Source: Ganoderma boninense
Taxonomy: Eukaryota > Basidiomycota > Agaricomycetes > Polyporales > Polyporaceae
Assembly (NCBI GenBank): GCA_002900995.3
Contig: CM035304.1
Span: 2,884,823-2,948,822, forward strand
DNA length: 64,000 bases
Direction of reading: 5' to 3'
Positions within the stretch are counted from its first letter, which is position 1, and every line of letters starts with the position of its first letter. The notes below the pieces were generated by a model that ran no database searches, was not told where the DNA came from, and was given only the letters and a program-made list of their open reading frames with translations. This document shows, in pieces, positions 34,239 to 47,856 of this stretch. The position numbers and the translations under genes are program-made.

Positions 34239-37200
34239 CTGCTGGCGCGGCGAGCACATCGGAGGGAAGCTAGGGGCGAGACTATCCGGATACCTCAACT
34301 ACCCGACCGCGCTCACCGTGCAACTTTGTATTGTAGGTCGTCCATGTGCTGGGGCAATATCCCATGACATCATAGTGCGCCGCGCCGCTCTACCGCCCGC
34401 TCTCTCTCTCCCATGCGGGCCTTGTCGTCGACGCGCCAATGGGAGTTTCCTCGATGACGGAGTTTTGTGCAATCAGGGCCTTCGCGCACTGCACGGGCGT
34501 CGTGGCTGATGCTGATGTCGAGCGTATGTGTACGTGTGTGCGACCCGTCTCGAGGATCTTCTTCTGCGCCGTCGTCGTCATCGCGGAGGTTCTGAGCGCC
34601 CGACTGGGCGAATGTGCGTCGGCCTGTTTGGCCCTTTGACTTCCCTATTTCGTCGGATAGTCGCATGCAAGCATCGTGTATCTTGCACCGCCGTGGACTT
34701 GAACACGCCCCAGGCTCGGGCGAGACAATGTCGATGTCATTGTCCAAGCGCAACAAGAAACACGAACAAGTCCAGGTGGCAGCTCGGTTTCTACGCTCGG
34801 CGTTGGCGGTCTGCGAGCTCCGTCCCGCGGGCCGCCCCGCGCCTTCCCAGTCCTATTCCTATCCCTTCCCATCCCAGTCTGCGTCCATGCATTGCTGTAA
34901 GTTACTTCCTTAGTGGGCGGTGGTTCGAAGCCTCTTACGTCCCGTTCTAGAAGTCCGGGATGCTCGCTCGTCGCGCGCAGGTCTGTCGCACGCGCGCTAT
35001 ATCCGCCACACGCCCCCCGTCGTCCGTCGTCCGCGATGGTCTGGCTCAGTGTCTCCGCTAGCGGCCTTCTGGTCCATGTATTCGCCCGTCCGCCACTCCG
35101 CGTGCCTGGGGTCGAGCGAAGGGGAAAGCCAGTGCGCTGTCCTGCCATGCGCGTGCATCCTCGCTGTCGCTGTCCGCGTCACCGAGCACTCTCGGCTGCT
35201 CGTTGCTCCCTCGGCCGTGTCACCGTCTCTCCCATCTCCCATCTACTGTTGCGCATTGTATGGCCCTCAGACGCCTCACGAGTGTGAGTGCGCACTGCTG
35301 GTCCATGGCGCCAATGGCCATCACGCATGGGCTCCCACAGCTGCTGCTGCTGTCATTGCGATGCCCGATTTGCGCCTCTGCCGATCCCACGTCCTGCAGG
35401 CTGCCATGCCAGGGAGCCAGCTGCGCAGCGCGCCAGCCCGCGATCGTCCGACTTCGGCTGCCCTCCCAGTCCATCAAAGTTCGCTGGGAAGCACGGCCCT
35501 TGCGCGCGGAGTAGGAAGGCGTAACCCCGGCGGCGGCGACGAGGGTTAGGCTTTCGCGTCGTCGAGACTGAATTTCATCTAACGACACACAGCGCGCAAT
35601 GGCGCGATGGGATATGTATGTACCTGCATCGGGCGATGGGCGATGGGAGACAACAGACTTGCGCCTGCTGTTCGCGTGAGATGCGGGACTGCAGGGAAGT
35701 CGGCGAGCGCGTCGCGCTATGCATTACCAATACTAATCAAAGTAAGTAGGCGGGGACCCTTGCATCGCTTCTTAATGAAGCGGTAGGTCGCCGGAGACCG
35801 ACGCTCCCACCGCTCTCCCCCGCCGACTCCCAGCCGTGCGCCCGTGCGGTGGGTCTCCCAAGTTCTCCCCTCCCTGACAGCGCTTTACGTGACGTCGCGG
35901 TCGGTGCTCGGTATGTTGTCTTTCCGCCCTTGCATCAGGTCCCCGGCGTCCTCATTCATGGCCGCCCCTCGAGCTCATCGGGGACCAGCTTTGACCGGGC
36001 ATCCCCGGGCCGTGCGAACATAATATGCCTCGAGCGAGGCTCCCACCGCGCCCGAAACGGACTCCACGCCTGCCTCCATCCCTTCGTGCGGCCGCCTCAG
36101 AAGAGGCCCCCCAGCTTGGAACCTCGGGCACGCTGCACGGAGGGCTTCCTAACATGGGGCGCGCGCGGCTGCGCATCGAAACGTGGCTGTCGCGTTGCCC
36201 GCCGTGCTCTCGTACCCGTGGGCCCGTGCCCGCACATGACCGTATCTCGGCGTCCGTCTTGACTGACCAGGCTCTTGGCCGCTTCTCACTTATCCGAGAG
36301 CCTCTGTGCTGGGAGGCTGCAGCTATCGCCGTGTTCCACCCGCACGTATCGGGAGCCTGGGGAGCGTCAGCTTCCAGCTTCAGGAAGGTACAGGACATAA
36401 GTGCGTTCCTATCACCCTTCGCGCGGCTCGGGGACTTATGTGCCTGTTACAGGATGGAGTGCGCTACTGTAAGCACCGAACACCAAGTACTTACCGAACA
36501 CCAAGGACTGAACGCTGAGCACCGAGCATCGAGCACCGGCCGGCAGCCTAGACTCGAGCTGGAGGGCCTGCTCGGGCAGAAAGAGGGAAAGTGGCCAAGG
36601 CGGCGCGCTCACGTCGCTTAGGACTCGATAATCGCCGTCAGTCAGCCCCGTATATGCTTCTGTCCATGTCCATCTGTCTAAGCTCTCCCGCATGCTGTTG
36701 CTGTTCCCAGAGACCGCCTGAGTGGAGGACAGTACGGTATCGTACTGTATCGTCTCCCGCACTACCGCCTTGCTGTGCGCCCGCCCGACCTCCACCGTGA
36801 TCGACCATTGAAAGGCCGTTCAATTGTCGACATCTCAAGTCGCCTGCGCTCCCCACAGGAATATGTACCGTGCCTTCTTGTAGGTCAGGGCCAAACCCTC
36901 CGCTTAGGCCGTGATAGCTGATACTTGATACTATCATAGCACATATGTCCTCACCGTGGGTTCTCGGCGACGGCCATTGATTTTCCCTCGGGGGTCAATC
37001 AACCTGCTCGCGTGCAAGGTCGTACCGCCGGCGCGCTTCGAGGAGGTGATCGCACTCGAACGGTTTAGTCGAGATCTACTTAGTCTTACTTGAACTTCGC
37101 TCGCTTCAAGGCCCGGCGTTATTCGTCCTTACTCCTGCATGCATCCCTGCCCAGGACCAAGGGTTGTTGGCGCGCGCTGGCCTTCACGCCGGGTGCAGCC

Positions 37201-38214
37201 GTGCCAACGCCGCAGGAAGTGAGTACATCATTTACTGCGAACGCAGGGACCACATCGTGCCGTCACTTACATACTACGCTTGCTTAGGATTGGGCCGGGA
37301 TAAAGATGAGGGCAACATAACGCCTCGCTTCCGCTCTGCTGGAGCTGCTGCCGGCCGCCCTCGTGCCCCCCATGCCCATCACCCGTAGGCTTTTGCGTAT
37401 GTTCATTGTTCTTCTATAGCGTCCCTTCTGCTTCTGTTTTCTGCGGGGCTGATTATCTCCCTCGCTTAGCCGACATCGCGCCCGTGTGGGGTTCGTGCGT
37501 AGATTCCCCATGCCGGAGATATGTTCAGACGTCGACCATCGTTGCGGTCACGACAGCAGTGGTTGCGGGCCGTGGTAAGTCCCGCCTTCTCTTCTCTCCG
37601 GCTTTCTAACTACCCTCCTCGCGACCGTGCAGGGGCGTTTGCACTCGCATTCGCAAGCTGTCCGCCACGTCGGCACGCCGGATGAATGCCGCGCGATGAT
37701 GGATGCAGCTCGCGTGACGTCTTGGAGTCGTCCAGGTTCAATGTTCAGGCCGAGCACACGTACGGCATTCAAGCATCCGTGAGTCGTGAGTTGCCGGCGA
37801 TAGTACATGCACGGGCTCGTATACGGCGCGTATCGTACCTCGACTCAGCCGAGGGCGTGGCGTCGCTCTGGAGACGTCGGGCCCTTGACGGTTCGACGCA
37901 GCCACGACCCTGGTTAGAGTTACATACCCATGATGCCCATGATGGTGCAGGTGGGGCTCCGCGTCGTGACGCCGCCGTCCCCCGACGGGCGTGATGCCTT
38001 ATACCATAAACATCAGGTACAGCGCCTCGGGCTCGCCGTTTGTCGCCGCGGTGCCAATATGTGTGTTGTCGCGCGCTTGTCGTTCGCGCTTCACGCGGGC
38101 GCAATGTCGCCGCGGCGCTCCGTCTCGTATGCAGTGACATAACTATAAGCTGGCCGCGAGATCCGGGCGCTCCATGGCCCTCGCAGCGCCTCTGCATATC
38201 ATAAGTACTAGACG
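34239..38214. other. gene-poor tract, part 3
   Basis: No supported gene. Near 36473-36540 there are loosely repeated CCGAACACCAAG / GAGCACCGAG units. Near 36731-36757 there is a small palindromic CAGTACGGTATCGTACTG-type patch. Open frames here are short or antisense to one another and lack motifs. Confidence 0.4.
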
Positions 38215-38695
38215 TATGGTGCAAGGCGCTTAGTCACCGCTACTTTTGGACAGTGGCCAATTTGGCCCGGAGGTCGACCTAACTTAAGCGCCTTGGAAGG
38301 CGCCCGCCAATAGGTCCGGTGTCACATATGCCTGACCTGTAGGTCAAGGAATAATACATGAGTAGTAGCTTTCACCAACTGGGAGGGCACAGCTGACCGC
38401 TTTTTCTATGGTTTCTGACCATGACCATATACTCGAGCAACTGGAGGAGGGCGTCTAAGGTGCTCGATTAGGGTTCGCTTACCATATTTGGAAGTTATTT
38501 CCCATCACTGGCCAATTTGGCGACCTGCCAAATTTGTAACTCCGTCAGTTTTTCGAATTTCGAAAATCGCCTTGACAGTTTTGTTCCTCTCCTCAAACGG
38601 AGTCGATTGGTCAAAAAACATCGGACTTTTCGGCAAATCTGGGGGAGTAGTTACCCTTGTACAAAAGTAGCGGTGACTAGACGCCTTGCACCATA
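38215..38695. mobile_element. 481-bp MITE, copy 1
   Basis: The ends are inverted repeats of about 34 bp, TATGGTGCAAGGCG... with TAGTCACCGCTACTTTTG, differing only by one or two bases between ends. If the terminal TA pairs are target duplications, the element itself is TGGTGCAAGG to CCTTGCACCA, consistent with a Tc1/mariner-type TA-inserting family. A 13-bp word TGGCCAATTTGGC occurs near each end (38254-38266 and 38509-38521), possibly a subterminal binding site. It contains a 60-codon open frame with no similarity and no transposase. A second copy, apparently identical over the full length, lies at 39620-40100. Confidence 0.9.
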
Positions 38696-39619
38696 GCGCG
38701 GGCTGCGTAGGACTCGGAGAAGCTTCGTCTCCTTGCGGGGGCTTTGGCTGGAGAACGATCTCGCGCCGCGCACGCCGGGGCTTCTGGATCGCGCTATCAG
38801 ACCTGGCTGAGTGCTACTGAGACCTGGCGGCTTCCATCTTGGGTTCGTCGGACAAGGGACGGGACGTGGCCGCTGCGAGTGTCATAAGTATATATATTTG
38901 TCAGGGTGCGCATCAGGGACGAGAAGACGAGCTTACCCTTGCTTTGCATGCGAACGTCAGTGCCGGCTGACATTTGCGCTTGAGGTTGTTGGACTAGCTA
39001 TAGGGCGAGGGAGCGGTTACGGCCTTGGCTTTTGGTAAGTTGACGCACGGATGCCGTTTCATGTCCACGATAGATGCGAGGTTGAGGCGTTGCGCCGCAC
39101 TACCTTGCTGTGGACCGCGTGCACATTGTTTCTCCGAGTCTACTGAACGATTTGGCGGGTGAAGGGCCGCATCAAGAAGACGTGCCGGAGGGACGGAGCT
39201 CGCGTTGCATCATCAATATTCTGTGGAGGCAAGTCAAGGACGTTGCATATCTTCACATGGGGAAACGTGCTAATACGCGGCAATGCACAATACATAATCG
39301 TTCAAATTGTGATCGCCAATTAACTTTGGGACGAATAGAATTCCGAGTGCGAGCATCGCGCCGCAGCGGCGTCCTGTGTTGCAGTGCTCATTGTGCGTAG
39401 CTTATTTTCACGCCTGTTTTCGGATGTCAGTCCATGGACCTACGGATGTGAATGAATCGCTGACTTTGCGTTCAATTGGATGACTGTTTGTACAGCCTTC
39501 AAGTTGGAGTTTGCTGGACGGGGGTAAAATGAACCCCCATTCGCTTGGTGTTTGGTAAACACTGACACAGCCTCGACATATCCGGTAGGAGCTAGAAAGT
39601 CGGGGGCTTGCCAAGGGCC
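38696..39619. other. spacer between MITE copies
   Basis: This 924-bp stretch has no recognisable gene. The two MITE copies have unrelated flanks here, so they look like separate insertions rather than one tandem duplication. Confidence 0.45.
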
Positions 39620-40100
39620 TATGGTGCAAGGCGCTTAGTCACCGCTACTTTTGGACAGTGGCCAATTTGGCCCGGAGGTCGACCTAACTTAAGCGCCTTG
39701 GAAGGCGCCCGCCAATAGGTCCGGTGTCACATATGCCTGACCTGTAGGTCAAGGAATAATACATGAGTAGTAGCTTTCACCAACTGGGAGGGCACAGCTG
39801 ACCGCTTTTTCTATGGTTTCTGACCATGACCATATACTCGAGCAACTGGAGGAGGGCGTCTAAGGTGCTCGATTAGGGTTCGCTTACCATATTTGGAAGT
39901 TATTTCCCATCACTGGCCAATTTGGCGACCTGCCAAATTTGTAACTCCGTCAGTTTTTCGAATTTCGAAAATCGCCTTGACAGTTTTGTTCCTCTCCTCA
40001 AACGGAGTCGATTGGTCAAAAAACATCGGACTTTTCGGCAAATCTGGGGGAGTAGTTACCCTTGTACAAAAGTAGCGGTGACTAGACGCCTTGCACCATA
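39620..40100. mobile_element. 481-bp MITE, copy 2
   Basis: Same length, same orientation and, by eye, same sequence as 38215-38695, with the same imperfect TIRs and TA ends. The flanks differ (GGGCC before, GACTCG after). Apparent identity over 481 bp implies very recent mobilisation or gene conversion. Confidence 0.9.
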
Positions 40101-43100
40101 GACTCGACGGGACCCCGCACAGCCTCAATGGGCTCCGGTGGATGCTTACTCAGCCACATTTTCGGACTCCGCATGCTCCGTGTCCAGCGGCTCGACTTCG
40201 AGCCCATTTTGCCTCCGAGCTCCACATCCTTCGAGTTCCAGTACGCACGGCTCTGGTCGAGAACTTGCTCATTGAATGGAGACGTCGACGACACACTGAA
40301 GCCGACGTCGCACTCGAGTTGGGGTGGGGTTTCATGTTGTCGGGCAGCTCGAGTCAAGGTGTGCAACTGACTGTCCATAGAAGTTTTTTGACACTGCTGT
40401 CTAGTGCGGACAGAGAATTTTCTGACCTATCTTTTTCGTCAGCAGCATACGTCCGTCTGAAAATGCCGCACGAAACGGGTCCCGGAATCCACATCGCGTA
40501 CAGACAGCGGCCTAGCCATGGGCTGCGCTGCGAAAAGCGGCTGCGAGCAGTGCGGAGGCTCGGTGGAATTTTCACCGTGCAGTATGCAGCCTACTGTATG
40601 CGTGTGGAACAAGGTCCGTCCGCGTTCCGCCCCTCTTCGTCATCTATGCACACCCCTCCTCGGCCCGAATGTTAACCTCCATGACATCCTGAGCTTGTCG
40701 TTGCACACACCTATCCGGTCCCGGAAAGCTGTGCATCGAGGGATGTTTGAAGGAGGAGAACGTTGACGCGATAGGTATGCTTGGCTGCCTCATGATCAGA
40801 GCTGTTCTAGGAAGTGATGGTGAAAATTTGCCACGCTATTCACTGTGGACCTGCCAAGTTTGCCGAACAAAAGGGACTACGCTCGTCCTTTGAGCCTTCC
40901 GAAAGCGTTCACCTCTTCGTGGCGTTGACTCACAAACCCTCGATGCCAACTCGATGCAGGTCAGAGGTTCGGGCGCAGCATCGGCGACACGAAATTTGGA
41001 CGTCACGAGTGCGCAACGCGTTCCCGCCCCTTGGCGAAGAGGTTTCCTTGCGAAGGAGGTGGTGTTACCTGGTGGGTTAACGCACTCCTCATCTTCCCCG
41101 CTCATAGCGCTTCCTTCTCCACACCCCCGCGTTTCCACCTGATACCCGGGGCAATCCTGGCAGCGCCATTAAATCTTCCAGGCCCCCAGAGGACGTCAAA
41201 CAGGAGGCCGAAGGTGAAGTTTTCTCCTGTTGGCGTTTCCAGTGCATCCGTCGTTCGCAGTTGACGCACACCCCACCGCGCGTCTACCATGAGGAATAGG
41301 CGCTGTACCTGGCGCTTTTCCGATCCCCGATCGGATTGCTCAAACGCTGTCCAAACTGAGCGGGGCCAGCGCTGGTCCGCATCTCTCGGGAAAGAAAGTC
41401 ACATCTCCGGCTTTGTATTCGCGCACCGCTCCATCTGCCACATCGGGGGGCTGGTTTGTCTCGAAGACAAGGAACTGCTCCGGGACTGATCGCTTTCGCG
41501 TCCTGGCGATCAGAGATGCTTATTGTGTATTGCTGCCACCCACACCGCTACGCCCACGATGGTTCCCATGCTGGGCAGATTGGGGCGAGGTGACTCCGGG
41601 GCTTGCTTTCTGTCGGCCTGATCTCTCTGCTTGCGGGCATATTGTGACCCCGCCGGCTCGCTGGCCGTGGACGGCCCTTGTTTCGTCGGCGCGCTGTGGC
41701 ACCAGGCAGCGAGTCGTCCCTGTTATCATTCATGCTGCGATGTCGCGGCGTTTGAAGCGTCCATATAGTATGTGACGGCATCAGAATCGATCAGAACGAG
41801 AACGACTCCTCTCATGTGTCGAACATGACACAGGAGAAGTCTCTGTCGCGCGCCGCTGCTTCTCGCAATTCTCTGGTTCTGTGCGATTGCTTGTGCATAA
41901 TTTGGGTATCCGAGGTCAGGCTTCGGACGCGAGGTCGAATCGTAATCGTCGATCGTGTATCAAGTCAGCTACGCTCGCGATCCAAGAGTTCCGTCGTCGC
42001 AAGCATGGTTGCGTTGACAAGAGGCTTAGACTCAGAGTCCTGTCGGACAGTAACTATAGTAGTAACTGCTCAATGACGCCATCCTGATGCTGCCACCAAA
42101 CTCTCACCCACTTCTGCGCCCGACATAGACTGGGCATGCCGATAAGCCCAATCTCAAACGCAAACTTGCCTTTTGGACACGGACACAGCCCCGCCGCGTC
42201 CGGGACGAGAGAATTGGGAAGGGTGCGGGACCTCACTTGACGTCATTCGTCATCCGCTGCCGCTGCGGCGGGCTCGGGAGGCGGCATCGATGACACGGAT
42301 ATGGATTACTACGGATATGTACATCCGCCCCCCGATTCGCGCGAGTCTGAGGCCTGAGGCCTGAGGGTCTGGAGGCATCTGGAGGACTATTGTTCCCTAA
42401 TCGGAACGCATCGCATCGCAGACTCCAGCAGCGGGCGGAGGTCCGAGGACCGAGTCGAGGATGATCTATTCCCGTCTGAATGAATGGGGAGTGGGGGGCA
42501 CCCATGTGCGTGCGGTGCTGATCTTCCTCTTCCCCTCCCCGAGATTCCTACGATTGGAGTTACTTGTCTGCTAGCGCACGCTTTAGCTCGTCCGGGGACC
42601 AGGAAGCCAGGACTCGGAAGCAGCACTGGCACTGACCAGGACGAGGCGGGCTGGGGATCGTCGGCCCCGCGACCGCGGCCGGGCCGCCTAGATTCAGAAC
42701 GAAGCCCCGTGGCGCGGACCACGGGTGAGCGCAGGGGACTGATTCGCGGCGTGTGTACGCCTCAGAGTGCGCGGAAAGGAAGGGTGGGTGCCTGGGAGGG
42801 GGTTAGATGGGCGAGTGGCGTGCGCATATGATGTTGTGGATTCGAGCTGATGACAGAGGCCGCTATATGGGGGGCTCTCGAGCCTCTTGGGGGTCTCCCA
42901 GCTGACGCAGATGCTCGGAGAAGGCGCTGGGAGAGGGGGATTGTAGGGTTGTGTCCGTCCTCTCAGTCGAAGTGGGGGTGCTTCGCAGAGGGTCACCGCG
43001 AGAGCTTCGATGCATCCCACAATAGGCTCCAATCTCCAACGACGAAGCTGAGGACACGGTTCCCATATTCGGCGGTCTCGCAGACCAACCGTCGTCATTG

Positions 43101-46100
43101 TGGCGAGGTATGGAATAGGAATTCAAGCACGAATGTTCGGCTTCTACAAGATTATGATGGACATTGCTGACGTACGGGGATAGATTCTCAGCGAGGATGT
43201 CTCTCACTTCAACCAGCTACGTCATATCCGGAGGATTATGAAGACCGGTTATTGTTCGACTGCATGGCTTTACATGGCTATTTCGAGGTCTGTGGTCTGT
43301 TCGGTGCTTGAGACGACATGTTTCCCGTCTCGAATATGGTTCGATGCGATGGATAACGGTGTTCTCGATACGAACCTTTCGTGCCGCCGCCATCATTTCT
43401 AGCTGCCTCGGTCCGCTCATCGCACTGATCAGTCTTAACGAGACCGCCGCTACAGCAGCTCGCGGGAGAAACACGAATATACACAATCCTAGGAGCATGG
43501 AACCCTATCAATCAAGTGGTATGATTCATTTGTGGTCTATCGTGTTTGTCCAGATATAGCAAAGTCCGCGTACCAGGTAGTAGTTCCCTCATAACCGCGA
43601 CTGGATCCACAATTCGCTGACATCAGATCAGAATCCCAGGCCGAGAACTCTAGATGGGAGTCGATGTGGTTGTCAGAGTGCCTATGTGGGTTTCGAAGAC
43701 AGGAACACAGATGGTGGCACCAAAGTCGACGTGCTCGAACTAGGTAAGCGGTAGCGTCAGGACGCCATCAAGTTGGCTGCTCATTAGTGTCCTAGGTTCA
43801 CACGAGGACCCACGCAAATCAGCGAGGATGACAGCAGATTCAGCATAGCGCACCGCATTCTCGTAACATGAGCCCGTTCAAGGGTTTCCTAGGAAATGGA
43901 AGACGAGCTAATATCACAGACTTGGTCGATGGTTTGGTCCTGCGGCGATATCGGGCCTTGCGCAGCATGCGTTCCTCATCTTCGTAAGTAGAGTGGCACT
44001 CTCTTCATCGCGCATGCCGTGATGGAAGACTTTTCAGGCTACGATATCGTGAGCGTCGCAGCACGAGACAGGTCGGAAGCTTGGAACCAAGCAGAGATTA
44101 TCCCAGAAAGACGGTAAATGTGTCACCATCATTCCATCGCTGAGTGGTTCAGAGCCTCACGTTATCGAATAGAAGTCTTCCAGGTCACGCGCGGCGACCC
44201 CGAGGCCCCTCGCGCTCTCGCGAGGTCCTCGTCCACCTCGGTAGGATTGCGCATGGCGGGACTGCGGAAGCCCGCCGGTCTCCGGGACAGGCTACGCGTC
44301 CGGTCTTCCAACAATACATTTGTGGGAGGACGGCACTTTAACGTTGAAACTCCCCCGAAGCCAGGAAGAAGCCCATACTCAATATTCGGGGCCTGTTCGC
44401 CGCGCCAGACGCGTGGAAGGCCGGACGACGCGATACGCATTCAAACACCGTGGCACACCATCCTGATGACACATGTCTCGACGATGGATGCGGTGAGACA
44501 TACGGCTGTCGGCAGGACATCTTGCCCCTGCAATTATGGCTTAGGTTGGACGATCGCGGCTACCCGGCCAACTCAACTCAAACTGAGCAGCGTTCATGAA
44601 CCTCTGCCGATGGCCGCACAGGCCGCGACTCCCCAAGGGCAACGACGTACCCTAATCCCAGCCTGCGCGCGCACTTCAGGGTGCGTGGTGGACTCACGTA
44701 TAAAGGGCCCGCGTAGTACCCCTTCACACCGCGGAGACAGAGACCTGGTCCACAGTCGAGTGGGTGCTCGCTGCGAGGTCCAGCGGTCCACTGGAGACGG
44801 AGGACGCACATAGGCATCGGATGCAGCATCCGACGGCGGCCACGCGCTCGGCGTCCTGTTCCACAAACAGTTCGAGGGTGAGTGGTTTTCGTATGCGCCG
44901 GCATGGAGCATGGGTGTAGTACTAACTTCCTGGCGCGCTCGGCCAGGATGGGAAAGACCCTGGCGGAGCTCGCTCGCGTGCGCCTCGTCCGGCTCGAAGA
45001 CATCGAGAATAGGGCGTGGATTCCCTCCTGGCGCTGCGGGGGAGCTTTTCTTCGGCCGAAGGCGTGCAGCGTGCCTCTATTCTCCGCCGGGTAATGTGGT
45101 ACGTGGTATAAGCTTTGCACGGACAGCTCTCGAAGCGTCATGCGGCGCCGTGGCCGTGAAGAGAACCAGTTGCGTAAGTGCCAGCGCTGTGCCTCTGCTA
45201 AGAGGGGCTGCAGCGGCACACACGCACATGCGCGTACATGCGCACAGCCAGCTAGGAGACCTGCGCTGCTATCAGTCGCTGTATGAAGCTCTGCGCGGTC
45301 AGCAGTCAGGTCAGGCAGGCCGGTGCCCAGAAATGAAGCGACGGGTGGCAAGCGTCCATGCTGATAGACGCCTCCGGATCTTGAGATCATTAAAAACGGC
45401 GTATACATATCAAGGGCCCCGTCGCTCCGCCAGCACGGCATCCACCGTTGGACGCGCGATGGGTGCTCTGGTACTCCTAGCGATAGAGCAACGTAGCCCC
45501 GCTGCAGCGTGTGCTGATCATAGGACATGACACCTGCCCAGGCTCGCCGTGCCGGAGATGCTGAGGTAGATGCGGAGGCCAAGCTTCTGGGACACAGAAG
45601 CGCCTTCGTGGCGTCCGGGTCTTCCTCGTGTATACTGCAGCGGCACGTTACTCCGAAGGGGGATGTTGCCTGAGTCGTCCAGCCGGCCATGCGAGCAATG
45701 GGGGTGGCCCTACATGTGGCCTTGGAGTTGAGCTGGCGACCCAGACCCTCCACATGTTATCCGTGAGTCCCGGAGTACTTGCCGAGAACGCCCGGTACGG
45801 CCCGTAGGACACGACGATATCGCGGACGATTGCGAGTCCGCGAAACTTGTCCGTCGGAGCTAGTCTATGTTCGCGAAACGGGGTCGAGCCTCGAAGATAG
45901 AGCCCGCTGATAGCGCGTACTGAACTGACACGGCGCATCCTGGAAGTCTTGGACGAAGACAGCGAACACCAACGTGTTTTGTTCCGGGGGGGCAGAGGAG
46001 GCACGCACCTAGGCGGGCCTTGTTGTGCATGGAAGAGTGATTGCATTCCGGCATGAGAACGAATGGATAGAGCGATGTACAGGACGGGTCTGCAGGCCGG

Positions 46101-46399
46101 ACTCGCTGGGTCGGTGAGTCAATCGGAGGTGGTGATCTGAGGATGGAAGCACCCTGATTCGTCCCCATTGGCCTGTTACCTCCGGGGTGCGTGCGAGACG
46201 GGACGCCTTTGCGACAATGCACGCCGGCCAGATAGGTTCGAGGCCTTAGAACATTGTGGCACGTTTGTTTCTAGCAGCAGGCTGGACGTCTGAAGCTGTG
46301 ATGAAACATTGTGTGTGCATGGTCAGTGACAGCCTTCGTTCTGGTCTACAGCACAGTCGCGCGTACACCTCGAGGTGACTCAACACCCCCGTGTGATTA
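40101..46399. other. gene-poor tract, part 4
   Basis: No gene can be named. Two minus-strand segments look somewhat protein-like: about 41090-41290 (containing GENFTFGLLFDVLWGPGRF) and about 44880-45020 (containing ILDVFEPDEAHASELRQGL). Neither shows a coherent gene structure or a family I recognise. A 391-codon minus-strand open frame at 44578-45753 is biased in composition and has no domain. These may be relics of decayed genes. Confidence 0.4.
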
Positions 46400-47350
46400 G
46401 GAAGGGGCTGTGCGTACCGTATGCGAGCCCTCCATCAAGCATGCAACACCATTGTCGTCGACTTCACAGGTCGGCACTACAGACGTTCAAGAGCGTCGAG
46501 ACCCACATTATACACGCATTGGCATGAGTTCACCAGCGTGTTGTAGCGAATGGACTTCGTCTCTCGGTAGTGTACGCTTTCAAGCAGCTCACCGAAACGT
46601 TTCTCGCGTAAACCGTTTCAGCCGCGTGGAGGATCAGCATGGAATCGGGTGTCAAGTCGTGGTTGATCTGCGAAAGTGCAAAAGGTGATGCTGTGAGACA
46701 TAATTCGAGGTTATGCGAGATCCATCGCCAGGGGGGCGGTGAACTGACATTGATAGCGACGGTGTTCTATTGAGCTCCTCAGAATAGAAATAGGGGAATA
46801 TTGCGGAAGAATGCTTTGGCGTACCATCCATGAAGTGCGTCCAGTCTTAATCTATCGCGCGAGAAAAGGAAATAAGGCAGAGATGTGAGCATTGAATCAC
46901 CCTACTAGAAGAACAAACGTGGCCTCACGCTTAGCCTCGCCCCTCACGACCAGTTCCTAACATCGCGACGTATCCTGACGCCGCCTCACGAACTCCTTAA
47001 GCAACAGCCACGAACGCGACCACTTCTGTTTATCCCCGACGGCATCATTGCAGTCCATCTTCTCGGCAGATTTTTCACGTCTTTGAGCATATCTGGCGCC
47101 TTAGTGGCCCTGTTCACGTACATTAGGCGTCCGGACCTCCTCCCATGTCTCGGGGATAGAGGAGAATGGTTGTTGTGCTTTCGCATCCTCATCACTGCAG
47201 GGAGTGACACCGTCTTAGAGATCTCATGCACCAAGACGTCCGCGTTGTTGAATGAAGACGAGCATGGAAAATCGGGAATCGACAAAATGGAGAGCCACCA
47301 AGCCATGGCACTGGTCCGTCGTGAATGGCAGTTGGGAGCTCAGCGGCGCA
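46400..47350 (-). pseudogene. old decayed copy of the AAA-type ATPase gene
   Basis: This region aligns by eye, in the same order and orientation, with the 3' half of the ATPase pseudogene at 47857-50412, offset by about 1.42-1.55 kb. Matching landmarks include 46401 (GAAGGGGCTGTG) with 47822; the region around 46628 (GGATCAGCATGGAATCGGG) with 48112; the CACGAACTCC segment near 46985 with 48493; and about 47090-47160 (GTTCACGTACATTAGGCG) with about 48630-48715. Numerous substitutions, stops and indels destroy the frame, and the introns are also diverged. It is an older tandem duplicate that decayed before its neighbour. Confidence 0.7.
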
Positions 47351-47856
47351 GGCCATCGCCATGGGGTCATTGCGATACCGAGTTCGGTTGGGCTAGAGCC
47401 TGCTCTCCGCACTGGCAATTGAACCGTTGCTTCCGCAGGGATTTGGCGTCGGTGACACCGTTTCGATGACTCGTTTACCACGCGGCGAGTGTCCACCAGA
47501 TGTCCCGGGACTTGATGTACATGGAAGGCGTCTTGTGTCCCGATGTGGAGCACAAGCACGAGGGCACAATGAGACGTGCTAGAGTCGGCGATCCATTTGA
47601 AGCAGCGATCAGGCAAGGGAAGTCCCCTGGGTCTACGCCTACGGGCCGGCCATACTCCAGGCGCGTGAGGGCGTTTTGCAGTGGGGGCTCGCACGTTCAG
47701 TGTCAGCGACACAGCGGAAAACTGCATGTGATGAGACCAAAACTTCGTCGGCATTGATACACGGGTCCACCACGGCGCGCAATCGCATAAAACGCTTTCA
47801 AGGACGCCAAGACGTGATCAGGAAGGGGTTGTATGTGCCGTGTCCGTGTGCTAGTC

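Noticed and set aside
38488..38670. 60-codon open frame repeated identically in both MITE copies
   Set aside because: Duplicated only because the whole element is duplicated; no similarity to a transposase and no independent coding evidence.
44578..45753. 391-codon minus-strand open frame
   Set aside because: No family motif, arginine/serine/proline-rich as expected for a wrong frame of GC-rich DNA, and another frame of the same segment looks more protein-like locally.
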